Part shown: positions 28,196-37,808 of the stretch, in pieces
How positions within the stretch are numbered: the first letter of the stretch is position 1
Layout: every line of letters starts with the position of its first letter
Source: Phycisphaerae bacterium
GTDB lineage: Bacteria; Planctomycetota; Phycisphaerae; Phycisphaerales; SM1A02
DNA: 64,000 bases
NCBI GenBank assembly: GCA_016795065.1
Contig: JAEUIU010000078.1
Coordinates: 18,005 to 82,004 of the forward strand
Direction: 5' to 3'
The notes under the pieces: generated by a model
Seen by the model: only the letters and a program-made list of their open reading frames with translations
Databases searched by the model: none
Told to the model about the DNA's origin: nothing
Position numbers and translations under genes: made by a program

Positions 28196-31100
28196 CTATC
28201 GGCCCACGCCGACCCATCGATTGAGGACCGTACGCAGGGAGCCATCGGCATCGGCGGCGTGTGCACCCGAGGCCTCATGAGCGGCCGCCGAGCCGTTTGG
28301 CTTCAGCTCCGCCGTGAGCGGCACGTGGCCGTTGGTCGGGCCGAAGTAGGCGGCCTCCAAGGCGTGGATCTCGCCGAGGAGTTTCGCCCGATCGGCATCG
28401 ACGAGTCGATCGCTCCGCTCGACCAAGATGCGGCGAAGGGCGGTGATGACACTGAGTGGCGTCATTCTCTCGGGGAGGATCTCCTCGGTGACATCGGTGC
28501 TGACGCGGCGGCGACGGGACCAGAGAACACCGATGCCGATGAGGCCGAGGACCGCGACCGAGGCAATGACTGCGTTGCGGGCCGACCACGGTGAGCGGAC
28601 CACGGCAACGGTGAGTCCCGTGATCGGGACCACATCCATGTCGCTGTACTGCTTGGCAGCGATCTTCGCGTCGGAACCGGTCGCGTATTCGCTCGCCAAT
28701 ACGGGAAGCGTGAAGTTCGCTCCGACGGGTCCACCGGTCGGGGTGAAGGTGATCATCCACGAGCGCTCGGAGGGCATGCGCCAGATGCCGTTGGCGTCAG
28801 GTTCGGGGTACTCCGGGGCATCCTTCGGCGGGGCTCCCGGCATGACCATGCCCATGTATCCGCCGCTCATGTTCTTCCCAGACTCCAAGAGTGCCGGGGG
28901 ACGGGCTTCGATGTTCTTCTCCGTCACCGTGTAGCCATCAAGTGAGGTGGCCAGCCCCGGGAAGAGGGTGGTGAGATCGGGGATGACCCCTTCGCCGCGG
29001 GCGATGATCTCGAGCGTGACGCGATGTTCGGCGTCGGAGTCGTCGATGTCGCGGAGGTCGAGCACCTGGGTTACGTCGAGCTTCCGCACCGGGCGCAGGC
29101 CACCGGACTCGTTCGCTACCACCGGCGGGGCGTTGGAGATGACCGGGAGGGTGACCGGACCCACCGTGTCGTTGAACTGCAGGTCCATCGAGACTTGCGG
29201 CAGGCGGTCGACGCTCTTGTCTTTGGCTTTGAGTGTCAGGTAGATGAGGGGCTTCTCCATCCAGCCATCCTCGCCACCCTCGCGCACGGGGCGGCCTGGA
29301 ATGAGCGGATCAAAGAAGCCGATGGCCTCGACCTCGAACCGTTCGGTCAGGGCGCCTTCGACGTTCTTTCGAAGGAGGTCGCGGTAGTTCATCGACTTCC
29401 AGGTCATACCGAAGCGCATGAAGACGTCGTTCTGGAGATAGCGCGAGAAGCCTCCCGTTTCACGATCGACTTGGGCCGTGTAGCGCAACGCAAGGACGGC
29501 GCCGAACGACTCGCCCTGGCCGATTCGGTCGGGGCCGTCGACGGCCAAGCGCAACTTGATCTCGTCCTTGACGAGGTCCTGATAGAGGTCGTTCAATCGG
29601 TTGAGGGCGGCGCCGGCTGGATGCTCGCGGATGATCCGCAGCGAGTGGCGCACGATGCGCGGCTTGACGTCGGGCTCGAGGCGACCGAGCGAGTCGGAGA
29701 TGGCCCGAGCGAAGGCGCCGATGTGACGGGTGGCCGAATCGCCCGGCAGGGCGTCGATCGCCTTGCGGATGAGGTCGATCTGGTCGTCCTGCGGCGAGCC
29801 TTCGACGAGGAGATCGTCGCGGGTCAGGTAGTTCAGCTCGGTCGAGCCGACGGCCGCGTTGAACCAGGCCAGGTAGACGGTGGCGTCGTCCCGCTGCTCG
29901 CCCTTGGCGACGAGCTGAGCGTACCGGTCGGCGGTCTGAGCGAAGGCCTCAAAGGCCTCCTTGCGGTACTGGTTGTAGGTCGCGAAGTCCTTCTTCTCGT
30001 CGGCCTGCTTGAACTGGACACGGTCGTAGGTCAGGCCAGCCTTGGTGACGGCATAGCGCCAGGTGCTTGTATCGGAGGCGAGGGCGAGATCGATGAGTTC
30101 GATGGCCAAGGCGTAGCCGGCCTCAATGATCGCCGCCACCTCGGATTGGGTGCGCTTCACGCCGAGGGCCTGTTGTGCGCGGCGATCGCGCCAATCGCCA
30201 CTCAGCCCCGAGCGCATCTGCTCGCTGAGGGACGCGGCGGTTTCCGGTGCCAGCCGCGCAAGCGATCCGAAGATGCGTTCGATGCCCTCACGGGTGAAGG
30301 CTTCGGTGCGGCCGTGGCAGGCTCGGAAGACCATGGCGACGGACGGCAGGCGACGGGGATCGAGCCCGATCGAGTCCATGACCTCGATGAGGCGCTCGAG
30401 CCGATCGATGTTGCGACGCTGGCGGCCGCGGGTCAGTGGGGCGGCGGCCAGCGGTTCGCGGCCGTAGTAATAGAACTCATCCTCGGGCGGTTGCGAGGCG
30501 GTGCGCATCTTCTCTTCCCATTGCCGCAGGAAGCGATCGGCGAGATCGACCCCTTGGTCGGGAAAGCGCTTGGCGGCATGGGCGAGGTAATCAAGAGCGA
30601 GGTCAGCCTCATCGGCCTTAAGCGCAAGTCCGATGGCGGCGCGGTAAGCACGGCTGGCAAGGCTTGGCTCGAGGGAGCCCATCCATCGCTGGTCAGGTAA
30701 GGCTCGCAGAAGGAACTCGGTGTCGCGGGTGAGGTTCTGGACGCGACCCCATTGCTGTGGCTGACGGGGTTGCTCGAAGGACGCTTCGATTTCGCCCACC
30801 AGGGCGGTCGTGAGCATCCGAAGCGGGACACGGATCGTCTCCTCGGGAAGCCCACCGTCGCCGGCGCTGCGGGCAAGGAGGGTATCGACCGCTTCCTTCA
30901 TCGTGAGGATGGTCTGGGCCCGGCGGTCGGTGTCCATCGACGCGTTGCGAAGTCCGACCGATTTGAGGGCAATCGCTTCGAGCGCGGCAGGTGCGAGGGC
31001 GGCGTTGGCGAAGACGGCCTTGAGCCACGCCGACCCGGGAGCGGGCGGCATTTGCGGAAGGAGGTCGATGGCCCGACGCAAGGCGTCCTGACGGATCGGG

Positions 31101-32308
31101 CCCTCGGCCTCATCGATCTGGGTGACCTCACAGTAGAGGTCCCACGCCGTGCGGAGGTGCATGTCGGCGTTGTCACCGGCCTTTGGGCTTGCCGCGAAGT
31201 CTTGGTGGTAGCGGCCGTGATTGAGAAGCGCCTTGGCATCGCGACGCTGGCGGGCGATATCGAGGGCAGGGAAGTAGGCGTAGGCATCGACGGTCAGGCC
31301 GGAGGTGATCAGGAAGCGAACGGTGCGTTCACGCTTCGGGTCGGGTTCGCGCGTGCCGTCGCGCCCAAATTGGGTCGTTCCTTGGGCGATCATCGCCAAG
31401 GCCGGCGCCGTGCTGTAGCGCGTCGCGGCGAGCTTGAAGAGTTGGGCTAGTACGTCGACTTGCCAATCTTCGAGGGAACCGGGAGCGATCTCGGCGAGGG
31501 CAATCACTTCTTCTGGAAGGAATGGAGGGTCGACCTTTTGATTTGGGTCGCCCTGCGGTCGCTTGTTCGCGTTCTGGAGGAGATGGGTGTAGACCGCCTT
31601 GCCTTCGGCTTCGGGCAGTTCGGTGATGAAGGTACGGACCGTTTCCCACTCGCCGGCGAGGAATTGGATGTGGAACCACTTGGCCAATCCAGCAGGATTC
31701 TTGTCCTCGGGTCGCTTCACCGCTCCGAAACCGAGCTGCGATCGGGCTGAAAGGACTGCTTGTGGCGTACGCGTGAAATCAAGTTGCTTGATGGCTTCGG
31801 GGAAGGGCACGACCGCTGGGGCGGCGCCGGCGACCTTGAGACCGAGGATGACGTCGAGGTCGATCCCTTGGGCCGCGAGCGGACCGGAGAGGAGCGACGC
31901 CAGCGAGTCGGTGAGGTAGGCGCGCAGCGCGGCCCGTTCCTCTTCGTTCGCGTTGGCGTATTCGCGCCGGATATCGGAGATCTCTTCGGCCGAAAGACCC
32001 GGCACCGGAAGATCCGCCACCGGAACGCCTTGCGCTGGAAGTCCCTGTCCGCCGACGACGCCTGCCGGCACGACAGGCTGTCCGACGGCGCTCGCGGGCA
32101 CGGTTGGGCTGACGGGAACGCCCTGGACAACGCGCGAGGTCGTACCGGCGCCGCTCGTCCCTGAGGCCGGAACGATTCGGACCGCCGGGACAGCTTGCGT
32201 CGCCGGAACCTGTCTCGGTTCCGCCAGGGCCACGGCCACAACGACCGAGGGGCCCAGGACGCCGATCCACCGAGAGCCCAACACGATCAGACGGGACATT
32301 TCGCGCAC
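28196..32308 (-). CDS. Giant exported, membrane-anchored protein of the MoxR/VWA cluster
   Basis: No family recognised; 1,370 aa. It has an N-terminal signal peptide, then a Val/Pro/Gly-rich linker (residues 30-100). A very long helical, TPR-like region spans about 105-900. A likely beta-rich section (about 900-1,250) includes VGPVTLPVISNAPPVV. One transmembrane helix (NAVIASVAVLGLIGIGVLW, near 1,270) precedes a cytoplasmic tail of about 85 residues. The start is a GTG at 32308 preceded by AAGGTGG; an ATG three codons on is an alternative. It is last in an operon of MoxR, DUF58, VWA and TPR-like genes, suggesting a periplasmic scaffold or client of that complex (inference). It replaces the BatD/BatE genes of Bacteroides clusters by position, not by visible homology. 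Confidence 0.8.
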   Translation of the reverse strand: MREMSRLIVLGSRWIGVLGPSVVVAVALAEPRQVPATQAVPAVRIVPASGTSGAGTTSRVVQGVPVSPTVPASAVGQPVVPAGVVGGQGLPAQGVPVADLPVPGLSAEEISDIRREYANANEEERAALRAYLTDSLASLLSGPLAAQGIDLDVILGLKVAGAAPAVVPFPEAIKQLDFTRTPQAVLSARSQLGFGAVKRPEDKNPAGLAKWFHIQFLAGEWETVRTFITELPEAEGKAVYTHLLQNANKRPQGDPNQKVDPPFLPEEVIALAEIAPGSLEDWQVDVLAQLFKLAATRYSTAPALAMIAQGTTQFGRDGTREPDPKRERTVRFLITSGLTVDAYAYFPALDIARQRRDAKALLNHGRYHQDFAASPKAGDNADMHLRTAWDLYCEVTQIDEAEGPIRQDALRRAIDLLPQMPPAPGSAWLKAVFANAALAPAALEAIALKSVGLRNASMDTDRRAQTILTMKEAVDTLLARSAGDGGLPEETIRVPLRMLTTALVGEIEASFEQPRQPQQWGRVQNLTRDTEFLLRALPDQRWMGSLEPSLASRAYRAAIGLALKADEADLALDYLAHAAKRFPDQGVDLADRFLRQWEEKMRTASQPPEDEFYYYGREPLAAAPLTRGRQRRNIDRLERLIEVMDSIGLDPRRLPSVAMVFRACHGRTEAFTREGIERIFGSLARLAPETAASLSEQMRSGLSGDWRDRRAQQALGVKRTQSEVAAIIEAGYALAIELIDLALASDTSTWRYAVTKAGLTYDRVQFKQADEKKDFATYNQYRKEAFEAFAQTADRYAQLVAKGEQRDDATVYLAWFNAAVGSTELNYLTRDDLLVEGSPQDDQIDLIRKAIDALPGDSATRHIGAFARAISDSLGRLEPDVKPRIVRHSLRIIREHPAGAALNRLNDLYQDLVKDEIKLRLAVDGPDRIGQGESFGAVLALRYTAQVDRETGGFSRYLQNDVFMRFGMTWKSMNYRDLLRKNVEGALTERFEVEAIGFFDPLIPGRPVREGGEDGWMEKPLIYLTLKAKDKSVDRLPQVSMDLQFNDTVGPVTLPVISNAPPVVANESGGLRPVRKLDVTQVLDLRDIDDSDAEHRVTLEIIARGEGVIPDLTTLFPGLATSLDGYTVTEKNIEARPPALLESGKNMSGGYMGMVMPGAPPKDAPEYPEPDANGIWRMPSERSWMITFTPTGGPVGANFTLPVLASEYATGSDAKIAAKQYSDMDVVPITGLTVAVVRSPWSARNAVIASVAVLGLIGIGVLWSRRRRVSTDVTEEILPERMTPLSVITALRRILVERSDRLVDADRAKLLGEIHALEAAYFGPTNGHVPLTAELKPNGSAAAHEASGAHAADADGSLRTVLNRWVGVGR

Positions 32309-32603
32309 GCATCCACCTTTGAGTTCGATGTCAATCTTGGTCGTCGTCGTTTGCTCAGAGTTCGACCCACTCGGAGTTCGAGTTCACCCGCAGTCTCACT
32401 CGCAGTCGAGGAAGGGCTGGATTGTGAGCGGGTTGCTCGTCGCTTGGCGAGTGCCTTGCGATGCCGCATGTCTCGCCCGCTCGTCCCAAACGACATCACG
32501 CAGGGGCTTCACTCCGCACATCGCCGCGCCCGTCGCAGCCCGTGAGGAGCTTCGTCCGAGCCATCAGCCCATTGACCTTCCCCAGCGTTCGCGGCGATCC
32601 GCA

Positions 32604-33509
32604 TCACCAGCCTGGGGGAACGGCTCCAGCGCCGCCTGCACCGCGGGCGTCCTTCTTCTGCTGCGGCGGCTTCTGCCCCTTCTTGTTGCAGTTGGAGCAG
32701 GGGCGGTTCCCTTGGCACTTGCTCGGCGATTCGCGAGGAATGGGCTTGGCCTGGAGCTCCGCAAGGCTCGATTGCTCGAGATTGAGGACCAGTTCAAGGT
32801 TCCGCTGATAGTTGTCGGCTGAGGTGTCCGCTTCGGCACGGGCATGCTCGGCGAGGAAGCGGAACTGTTGGCGCGACTTCCCCGATTCGACCATCCATTC
32901 CTGGGCCGGAAGCCCAGAGAGGCGAAGGAGTCGGGCTCCGTAGTAGTAGGCCGTGGCCAATTCCTCACGAGCCTTGTCTTCCAGACGCACGCGATCGGCG
33001 ACCGCTGTGTCACCGCCGCTTGCGTCGGTCGACTCGACATCGGTGAGGAGACCCTCAAGTGATTCGATGCCGCTCCAGATCTCGCCTGCGCGGACGAGTG
33101 CTCGGCCGTGCGCAAGGCGAAGTTGCTTACTGTCCGGGGTGTCGGTGTCGCCGAAGACGCTGCGGACCGCTTCGATGCGATCGGCGGCTGACTTCCATGC
33201 CGCGGCGGCGCTGGCATAGGCGGCGTCTTCGGCCTTCATCGCGGCGAGCACCTTCGACTCATCCTCTGCCGATTGAGTGACGAAGGCAGCGCGACGCAAC
33301 TCCATTGCATCGAGATGCGACTGATAAGCCTTCGCTTGGGCCTCGTCGGCGATGCGCTCGGCTTCGATCGCCTCCACCTGAAGGCGTGAGGCCTTATCGC
33401 GCTGGGAGGCGAGTTGACCTGGGCCGAAGTGGTAGGCGACGCCTACGACCGGAACGAGCGCCCAAGACGCCCATGCGAGACGGGCCCAACCGATTCGGGA
33501 GAACATCAT
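32604..33509 (-). CDS. Membrane-anchored helical (TPR-like) protein of the MoxR/VWA cluster
   Basis: Unknown function; 301 aa. One N-terminal membrane segment (LAWASWALVPVVGVAYHF) is followed by a long Ala/Glu/Arg-rich coiled or TPR-like region from about residue 30 to 240. The C-terminal tail is basic with clustered cysteines (KCQGNRPCSNCNKKGQK), resembling a small metal-binding or disulfide knot. The ATG overlaps the stop codon of the upstream VWA gene (ATGA), so translation is coupled. A 295-base gap separates it from the giant protein gene downstream. Confidence 0.75.
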   Translation of the reverse strand: MMFSRIGWARLAWASWALVPVVGVAYHFGPGQLASQRDKASRLQVEAIEAERIADEAQAKAYQSHLDAMELRRAAFVTQSAEDESKVLAAMKAEDAAYASAAAAWKSAADRIEAVRSVFGDTDTPDSKQLRLAHGRALVRAGEIWSGIESLEGLLTDVESTDASGGDTAVADRVRLEDKAREELATAYYYGARLLRLSGLPAQEWMVESGKSRQQFRFLAEHARAEADTSADNYQRNLELVLNLEQSSLAELQAKPIPRESPSKCQGNRPCSNCNKKGQKPPQQKKDARGAGGAGAVPPGW

Positions 33510-34726
33510 GCGAGTGACTCCGGCAGAGAGGAGTGGGACGCGGACGTGGCAGAGCGGTCAGGGCGAGCATGCTGGCCCGCGCCTTTCCCTTGTACCTTCG
33601 AACGGAAGGCGGGCGATGGCATCGGAACGGGCCTCGATCGTGATCGGGCGTAGGCCCGAGGCTGCCCCAGCACCAGAAGGGCGGGGGTGGCCAAGGCTAG
33701 CGTAAACCCCCCGAGGCCAACGGCAAAGAGGGCAAGGTCACGAAGTGCAACATCGGCCCCAACCCGGGGCTGGATCATGGAGAGTCGCTCGAGGACGGAA
33801 CTGGGAAGGTGCTTCACGTTGCCGTCGTGGTAAAGCCCCCCCAGACGGGCCGCCAGCTGCCGCAGGCTGGCGGAGTCCTGGCGGCTCGGGCGACCCCACA
33901 GCGGGGTGGTGCGATTGGAGTCGCCGACCCCGACGACGATGCTGTCGGCGATCGACGAGGGGAGGCGATTGGGGGGCGCGGAGCCCGCGGTATCGCCATC
34001 GGTAACGACCACAAGCAGGGCCGACTTCTTCGGCCAGGGGCGGGCTTGCTCGAGCGCTTCCAGAACGCCCTTGTTCACGTCGGTGCCGCCCGGTTCGAAT
34101 GCCGCGTACATCGGCAGGCCATCGAGGACGTTTCGAACGACCTCCTTGTCGAAGGTCTCTTTCACGATCGGGAGAGCGTCGGTGTAGAAGGCGACGATCG
34201 TCACCCGAGTGATGTCCATGTCGAGGCGGTCAAGAATCGCCTGGACGACCTTGCCGCCCCAGACCGCACGGCTGACCTTTTCTTTGTCGGGTCCTGCGTC
34301 TGCGATATGCATGGACGGCGAGGCGTCGAAACAGAGGAGGACGTGCTGCGAGGCGTTCTTCGCAGGGCGGGTGTCGATTTCAATCGGGTCGTACGTCGCC
34401 AGGAATCCCAGCCCCCAGGCGAGGAGGCCAGCGGCGACGATCCGGGCACCGGGTACAACTGCCGTCCAGAGGGCAGGCTTGCCCGTCGAACCGAAGGCCA
34501 GTCGGGCAACCCGGGCAATCCGCTTGGCGTGGAACCACTCGGCCACCGCGACCAAGGCCATGATGGCAAGGGCCAGCATGAGAAGGACGCCGGGATTCCG
34601 GAGCGTCTCGGCGGCCCACGTGCCGGCGGGGGATGCCGCACAGACGGGGAGCCAGCTCGACCATGCGGTCGCAGCGTCACAGGGGAAGCCCACCGTCGCG
34701 CTCGGGAGGAGTTGGAGGCTCACCAT
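33506..34726 (-). CDS. Membrane VWA-domain protein, second of two (BatB-like)
   Basis: The 406-aa product has membrane helices near residues 46-64 and 94-110. A VWA domain follows with MIDAS DASPS at 134-138 and VVTDGDTAG as the next metal-site motif, then a C-terminal transmembrane helix (LALFAVGLGGFTLALATPALLVL). The tail is Arg/Ser/Pro-rich. The helix-VWA-helix layout matches BatA/BatB proteins. It overlaps the upstream VWA gene by 7 bases and the downstream gene by 4, so the whole set is translationally coupled. The periplasmic VWA domain is predicted to bind partners in a metal-dependent way. Confidence 0.85.
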   Translation of the reverse strand: MVSLQLLPSATVGFPCDAATAWSSWLPVCAASPAGTWAAETLRNPGVLLMLALAIMALVAVAEWFHAKRIARVARLAFGSTGKPALWTAVVPGARIVAAGLLAWGLGFLATYDPIEIDTRPAKNASQHVLLCFDASPSMHIADAGPDKEKVSRAVWGGKVVQAILDRLDMDITRVTIVAFYTDALPIVKETFDKEVVRNVLDGLPMYAAFEPGGTDVNKGVLEALEQARPWPKKSALLVVVTDGDTAGSAPPNRLPSSIADSIVVGVGDSNRTTPLWGRPSRQDSASLRQLAARLGGLYHDGNVKHLPSSVLERLSMIQPRVGADVALRDLALFAVGLGGFTLALATPALLVLGQPRAYARSRSRPVPMPSPAFRSKVQGKGAGQHARPDRSATSASHSSLPESLA

Positions 34727-35622
34727 GGGGTGTACCTCAATCCGAAGAGAGCGAGGACGTGAATGAGAAGGAGCCCTGCTCCCGCTAGGGCGAAGGGAAG
34801 GAAGAAGTCCATCGGTACGGTGCCGAGCGGGATGTACCGAGCGGGACGCATGGCATCGATTCGCCGGAACACTCGGGCCAGGGCCATACGATCGGTCGCC
34901 TCGAACGCCTGTCCGCCGCTCTTCTCGGCGATGTCAACGACCTCCTGCGGAATTGCATCCTCAGCGACGTGGATGTGGAAGAGCGTGATCCGGGCGTCCT
35001 GCAGCTCGTTGCCAATGTCCTCAATCGCGCCGGCGTCGAGGTCAGAACTGGCGCCGTCCGAGACCAGGATGATCATGCGATCGCCCGGTTCGGATTCGTA
35101 GATCATGTTCTCGCGGCAGAATCGCAAGGCTGCACCGATGCGGGTGCCGCCCATATGCATCGGCTGGCGACGCGGGTCCGCAAAGGGCAAGGCGTTGCGG
35201 ACCGCATTCAGGTCCTTCGTCAGCGGAGTCCAGCGAATCTGGTGGGAGCCGAAAATGGTGAGGCCAAACGCGTCACCCTCGCGCTCGTTTACGAAGTTCT
35301 CGATCGCATCCTTCGCCATGCCGTAGCGGTCACCGACGCCCATGCTGCCGGAGACGTCCATGCAGAACTGGATGTTGGTGAGCGAGCGGGCGGCCTTCGG
35401 CTGCTGCAAGGTCTGGGGACCAGCGAGCAGGAAGATGATCGCCGCGAGAAGAAGTGGAGGGGCGCACTCACACGCACCAAGCAACCAGGCCAACGGGCGT
35501 CGTCGTGGGTGCTGATGATGGTCGAAGGGAACGACGATGCCGGCACCGCGAGCGGGAATTGCCCACAGGAGGAGGGCGGGAATCGCCAACAGAAGGAGCA
35601 CCATGGGGTGTGAGAAGGTCAC
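34720..35622 (-). CDS. Membrane VWA-domain protein, first of two (BatA-like)
   Basis: The 300-aa product has two N-terminal hydrophobic helices (residues 7-26 and 52-68), a VWA domain with a perfect MIDAS DVSGS at 89-93 and a later LVSDGASSD motif, and a C-terminal helix (FLPFALAGAGLLLIHVLALF). This is the BatA/BatB topology with the VWA domain outside the membrane. It overlaps the upstream 408-aa gene by ATGA and the downstream VWA gene by 7 bases. Bat operons have been linked to aerotolerance and stress in Bacteroides and Leptospira; the role here is inferred only from gene order. Confidence 0.87.
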   Translation of the reverse strand: MTFSHPMVLLLLAIPALLLWAIPARGAGIVVPFDHHQHPRRRPLAWLLGACECAPPLLLAAIIFLLAGPQTLQQPKAARSLTNIQFCMDVSGSMGVGDRYGMAKDAIENFVNEREGDAFGLTIFGSHQIRWTPLTKDLNAVRNALPFADPRRQPMHMGGTRIGAALRFCRENMIYESEPGDRMIILVSDGASSDLDAGAIEDIGNELQDARITLFHIHVAEDAIPQEVVDIAEKSGGQAFEATDRMALARVFRRIDAMRPARYIPLGTVPMDFFLPFALAGAGLLLIHVLALFGLRYTPW

Positions 35623-36845
35623 TGCGGCGTCTCCTTTCCGGGCGAGGCGCCGGCTGATGCGTTCTCTTGCAATGTCGAAGCACGTCTGGTTGCCGACGCG
35701 ACGCCGCTTTCGTTGGGGATCGCGGTAGACGATGTGACGGACCCGTCGCGCGGCGGGGGCGACCGCAACGACCCGCTCCCGTTGGGAGCTGGTTCGCCGG
35801 TCAGTGTCATGCTCTGGTAGGGGCGTAGAAGTTCACCGATGTCGTCGGTCGGTTGCGGGGCGCCGGCGCCGCGAGCGTGAAGCCACCCCTCGACGGCCCG
35901 AAGCAACTCGCCCGCTTCGGCGTGACGACGCAGGTGGGCCAGCGTGTCGCTCGGGCTCATGTCGTGCATGCCGAGCCGCTCACGCCAGAAGTGGAGGAGC
36001 AAGAGTTCCAGGCGACCTTGCTCGCGGACCGAAAGGCCATCGCGCATGGCTCGCTCAACAAGCGGACGCAGAAGATCCGCGAGGGTGGGCTCGGCCACCT
36101 GAGGCGCGAACACCGGTGGGGTCGGCCTTCGAAGGGCCCGTCGCACGAGAACGACGATCGGCACGCTTAGCCACAGCAGTGCCAAGGCGATGAAGATGGT
36201 TCGGTAGTGGCTCTCGAGGCGGAACGGCGGTTCCGGAACGGTGAACAGGTCGCTGCCATGGTTGGCCGGCAAATGGGACACGACGCGGACGGGAATCGGC
36301 GCCAGCGTCGTGGCGGGCGAACCGTCGCTGAACTCAAGGTAGTCGCGGAGGTCGTAGTCGCCGGCAACCGATCCGATGAACTCGATCCGATAGCGAGGAG
36401 CGGCGGACTCGGGAGCTTTGGCTTGGGAGACCCGCACAAGAATCGGCGCGCTCAACGGCTGGTCGGGCTTGGCTCGAAGGCCCCGAGCGTTTCCGGCAAC
36501 CGTGCTCACTCCGGGGCCGCGTTCGGGCGCAACCGTTACGAGAACCTCGGCGACGAGGCCGCGCTCGGAGGTCACCTTGGGGTCCTGGGTCGGCGTGCTC
36601 GGCGCGGCCGAGTCGGCTGGCGCCGGTGGAGGATCTTGGAAGCTGGCGTCCGCCCCCGGTTGCGATCCGGCGTTGCCGCTTCGCGCGTCGGCGGTGGGTG
36701 CCATCTGGAGCGCCATGATGGCGATGAGCACCGCGTGCAGGTGTCCGTTGAGTCGGAATCCCCTGTGCAAGCCGGCCGACGCAAGGAGGCACCTGATGCT
36801 TCGCAACAGCGATTCTCCCACGACTTGGCGTGCGTGTTGACTCAT
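35619..36845 (-). CDS. Exported single-pass membrane protein of the MoxR/VWA cluster
   Basis: Unknown function; 408 aa. A hydrophobic N-terminal segment (LHAVLIAIMALQMAPTADA) is a probable signal sequence, then comes a Pro/Ala-rich linker and a periplasmic domain of about 130 residues. A transmembrane helix (TIFIALALLWLSVPIVVLV, about 225-245) leads to a cytoplasmic helical domain. By position and topology it takes the place of the DUF4381/BatD-like proteins that sit between DUF58 and the VWA genes in other clusters; the sequence match is not strong enough to assert this. Both ends overlap neighbours by 4 bases. Confidence 0.75.
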   Translation of the reverse strand: MSQHARQVVGESLLRSIRCLLASAGLHRGFRLNGHLHAVLIAIMALQMAPTADARSGNAGSQPGADASFQDPPPAPADSAAPSTPTQDPKVTSERGLVAEVLVTVAPERGPGVSTVAGNARGLRAKPDQPLSAPILVRVSQAKAPESAAPRYRIEFIGSVAGDYDLRDYLEFSDGSPATTLAPIPVRVVSHLPANHGSDLFTVPEPPFRLESHYRTIFIALALLWLSVPIVVLVRRALRRPTPPVFAPQVAEPTLADLLRPLVERAMRDGLSVREQGRLELLLLHFWRERLGMHDMSPSDTLAHLRRHAEAGELLRAVEGWLHARGAGAPQPTDDIGELLRPYQSMTLTGEPAPNGSGSLRSPPPRDGSVTSSTAIPNESGVASATRRASTLQENASAGASPGKETPQ

Positions 36846-37705
36846 CCCCGACCTCCGCCCGTTGCGGGTCGGAAGGCGAGGAACTGGCGAAGCGGCGCGA
36901 CGAAAGGCCGGTCAGTATGGAGCGTCAGCGACGCGACGCCGCTGCGAACCAGTTCGCTCGAGACGTGTTCCTCGGAGACCCAACTTGTCCGGCCATGGGC
37001 GAGAAACGTCGCTCCTGATTCGGCTTCGGCGGCGCGAACGAAACCCGCCCGAAGCCGGCCACGCTCGGCCGGATCGACCAAATGAATAGCCAACGTCTCG
37101 TGCCGATGACCGGCGTTCCGCAGCGCGTCGATGGCGTCGGGATCGTGGAGGTCGCTGAGGACGACGAGAAGGCTGGAACGGTCAAGCCGAAGGGAGGCGT
37201 CGCGCAACCGTTCGGCGAGTCGGGTCTTTTCGGTGAGGACGCCGACGCGAAGCGGTTCGAGGGCTTGCCATAGGTCGCTTCGGAGGAGGCTCGGCTCGAA
37301 ACGGGTCTCGCGTTCACCACCTCCGACCAGGGCGACCGGGCTCATGCGCCGGAGTCCGATGAGTCCGATGGCCGCTCCGATCCACACGGCGAGGTCGTGC
37401 TTGGAGGTCGCCGTCGATGTGATGCTCATCGACGCGCTGGTATCGATGAGGATCACCAGCGAGGTCCGCTTCAGCGTCTCGTACTCCTTGACGTACGGCC
37501 GGTTGGTGCGGGCCGTGATCTTCCAATCGATCATCTTGATCGGATCGCCTTGCTCATAGGGCCTTGACTTGGCGTACTCGAGGCCCGAGCCAACGAATCG
37601 CGAGACATCCATGCCATAGGCGAGGTCATCGGCGAGGCGTCGGACGACCATCTCGAAGTCGCCGCGTGCCAGCTCGTCGGGAGGTCGTAAGGTGGGCGAC
37701 GTCAT
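36842..37705 (-). CDS. DUF58-domain protein
   Basis: The 287-aa cytoplasmic protein has a degenerate VWA-like fold. The DUF58 core is clear: GSGLEYAKSRPYEQGDPIKM then IDWKITARTNRPYVKEYE. A MIDAS-like DTSAS lies at 88-92. DUF58 proteins are almost always encoded right after a moxR gene, as here (103 bases apart). They are thought to pass the ATPase's action to membrane VWA partners. The stop codon overlaps the next start (ATGA). Confidence 0.92.
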   Translation of the reverse strand: MTSPTLRPPDELARGDFEMVVRRLADDLAYGMDVSRFVGSGLEYAKSRPYEQGDPIKMIDWKITARTNRPYVKEYETLKRTSLVILIDTSASMSITSTATSKHDLAVWIGAAIGLIGLRRMSPVALVGGGERETRFEPSLLRSDLWQALEPLRVGVLTEKTRLAERLRDASLRLDRSSLLVVLSDLHDPDAIDALRNAGHRHETLAIHLVDPAERGRLRAGFVRAAEAESGATFLAHGRTSWVSEEHVSSELVRSGVASLTLHTDRPFVAPLRQFLAFRPATGGGRG

Positions 37706-37808
37706 GAGGGAAGGAGGTCCGCAGCGCCGAGGAGGCGCGATCGCGAGACGCCGCGCCGGTCGCGGTCACATCGCATGGAAGGCAGGATCGCAGGGGACGC
37801 GGCGGTCA

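Noticed and set aside
28953..30700. Long plus-strand frames opposite the giant MoxR-cluster gene and similar ones opposite secA and trigger factor
   Set aside because: They mirror codon structure of the real minus-strand genes and contain Val/Glu/Asp/Arg-rich translations without motifs.
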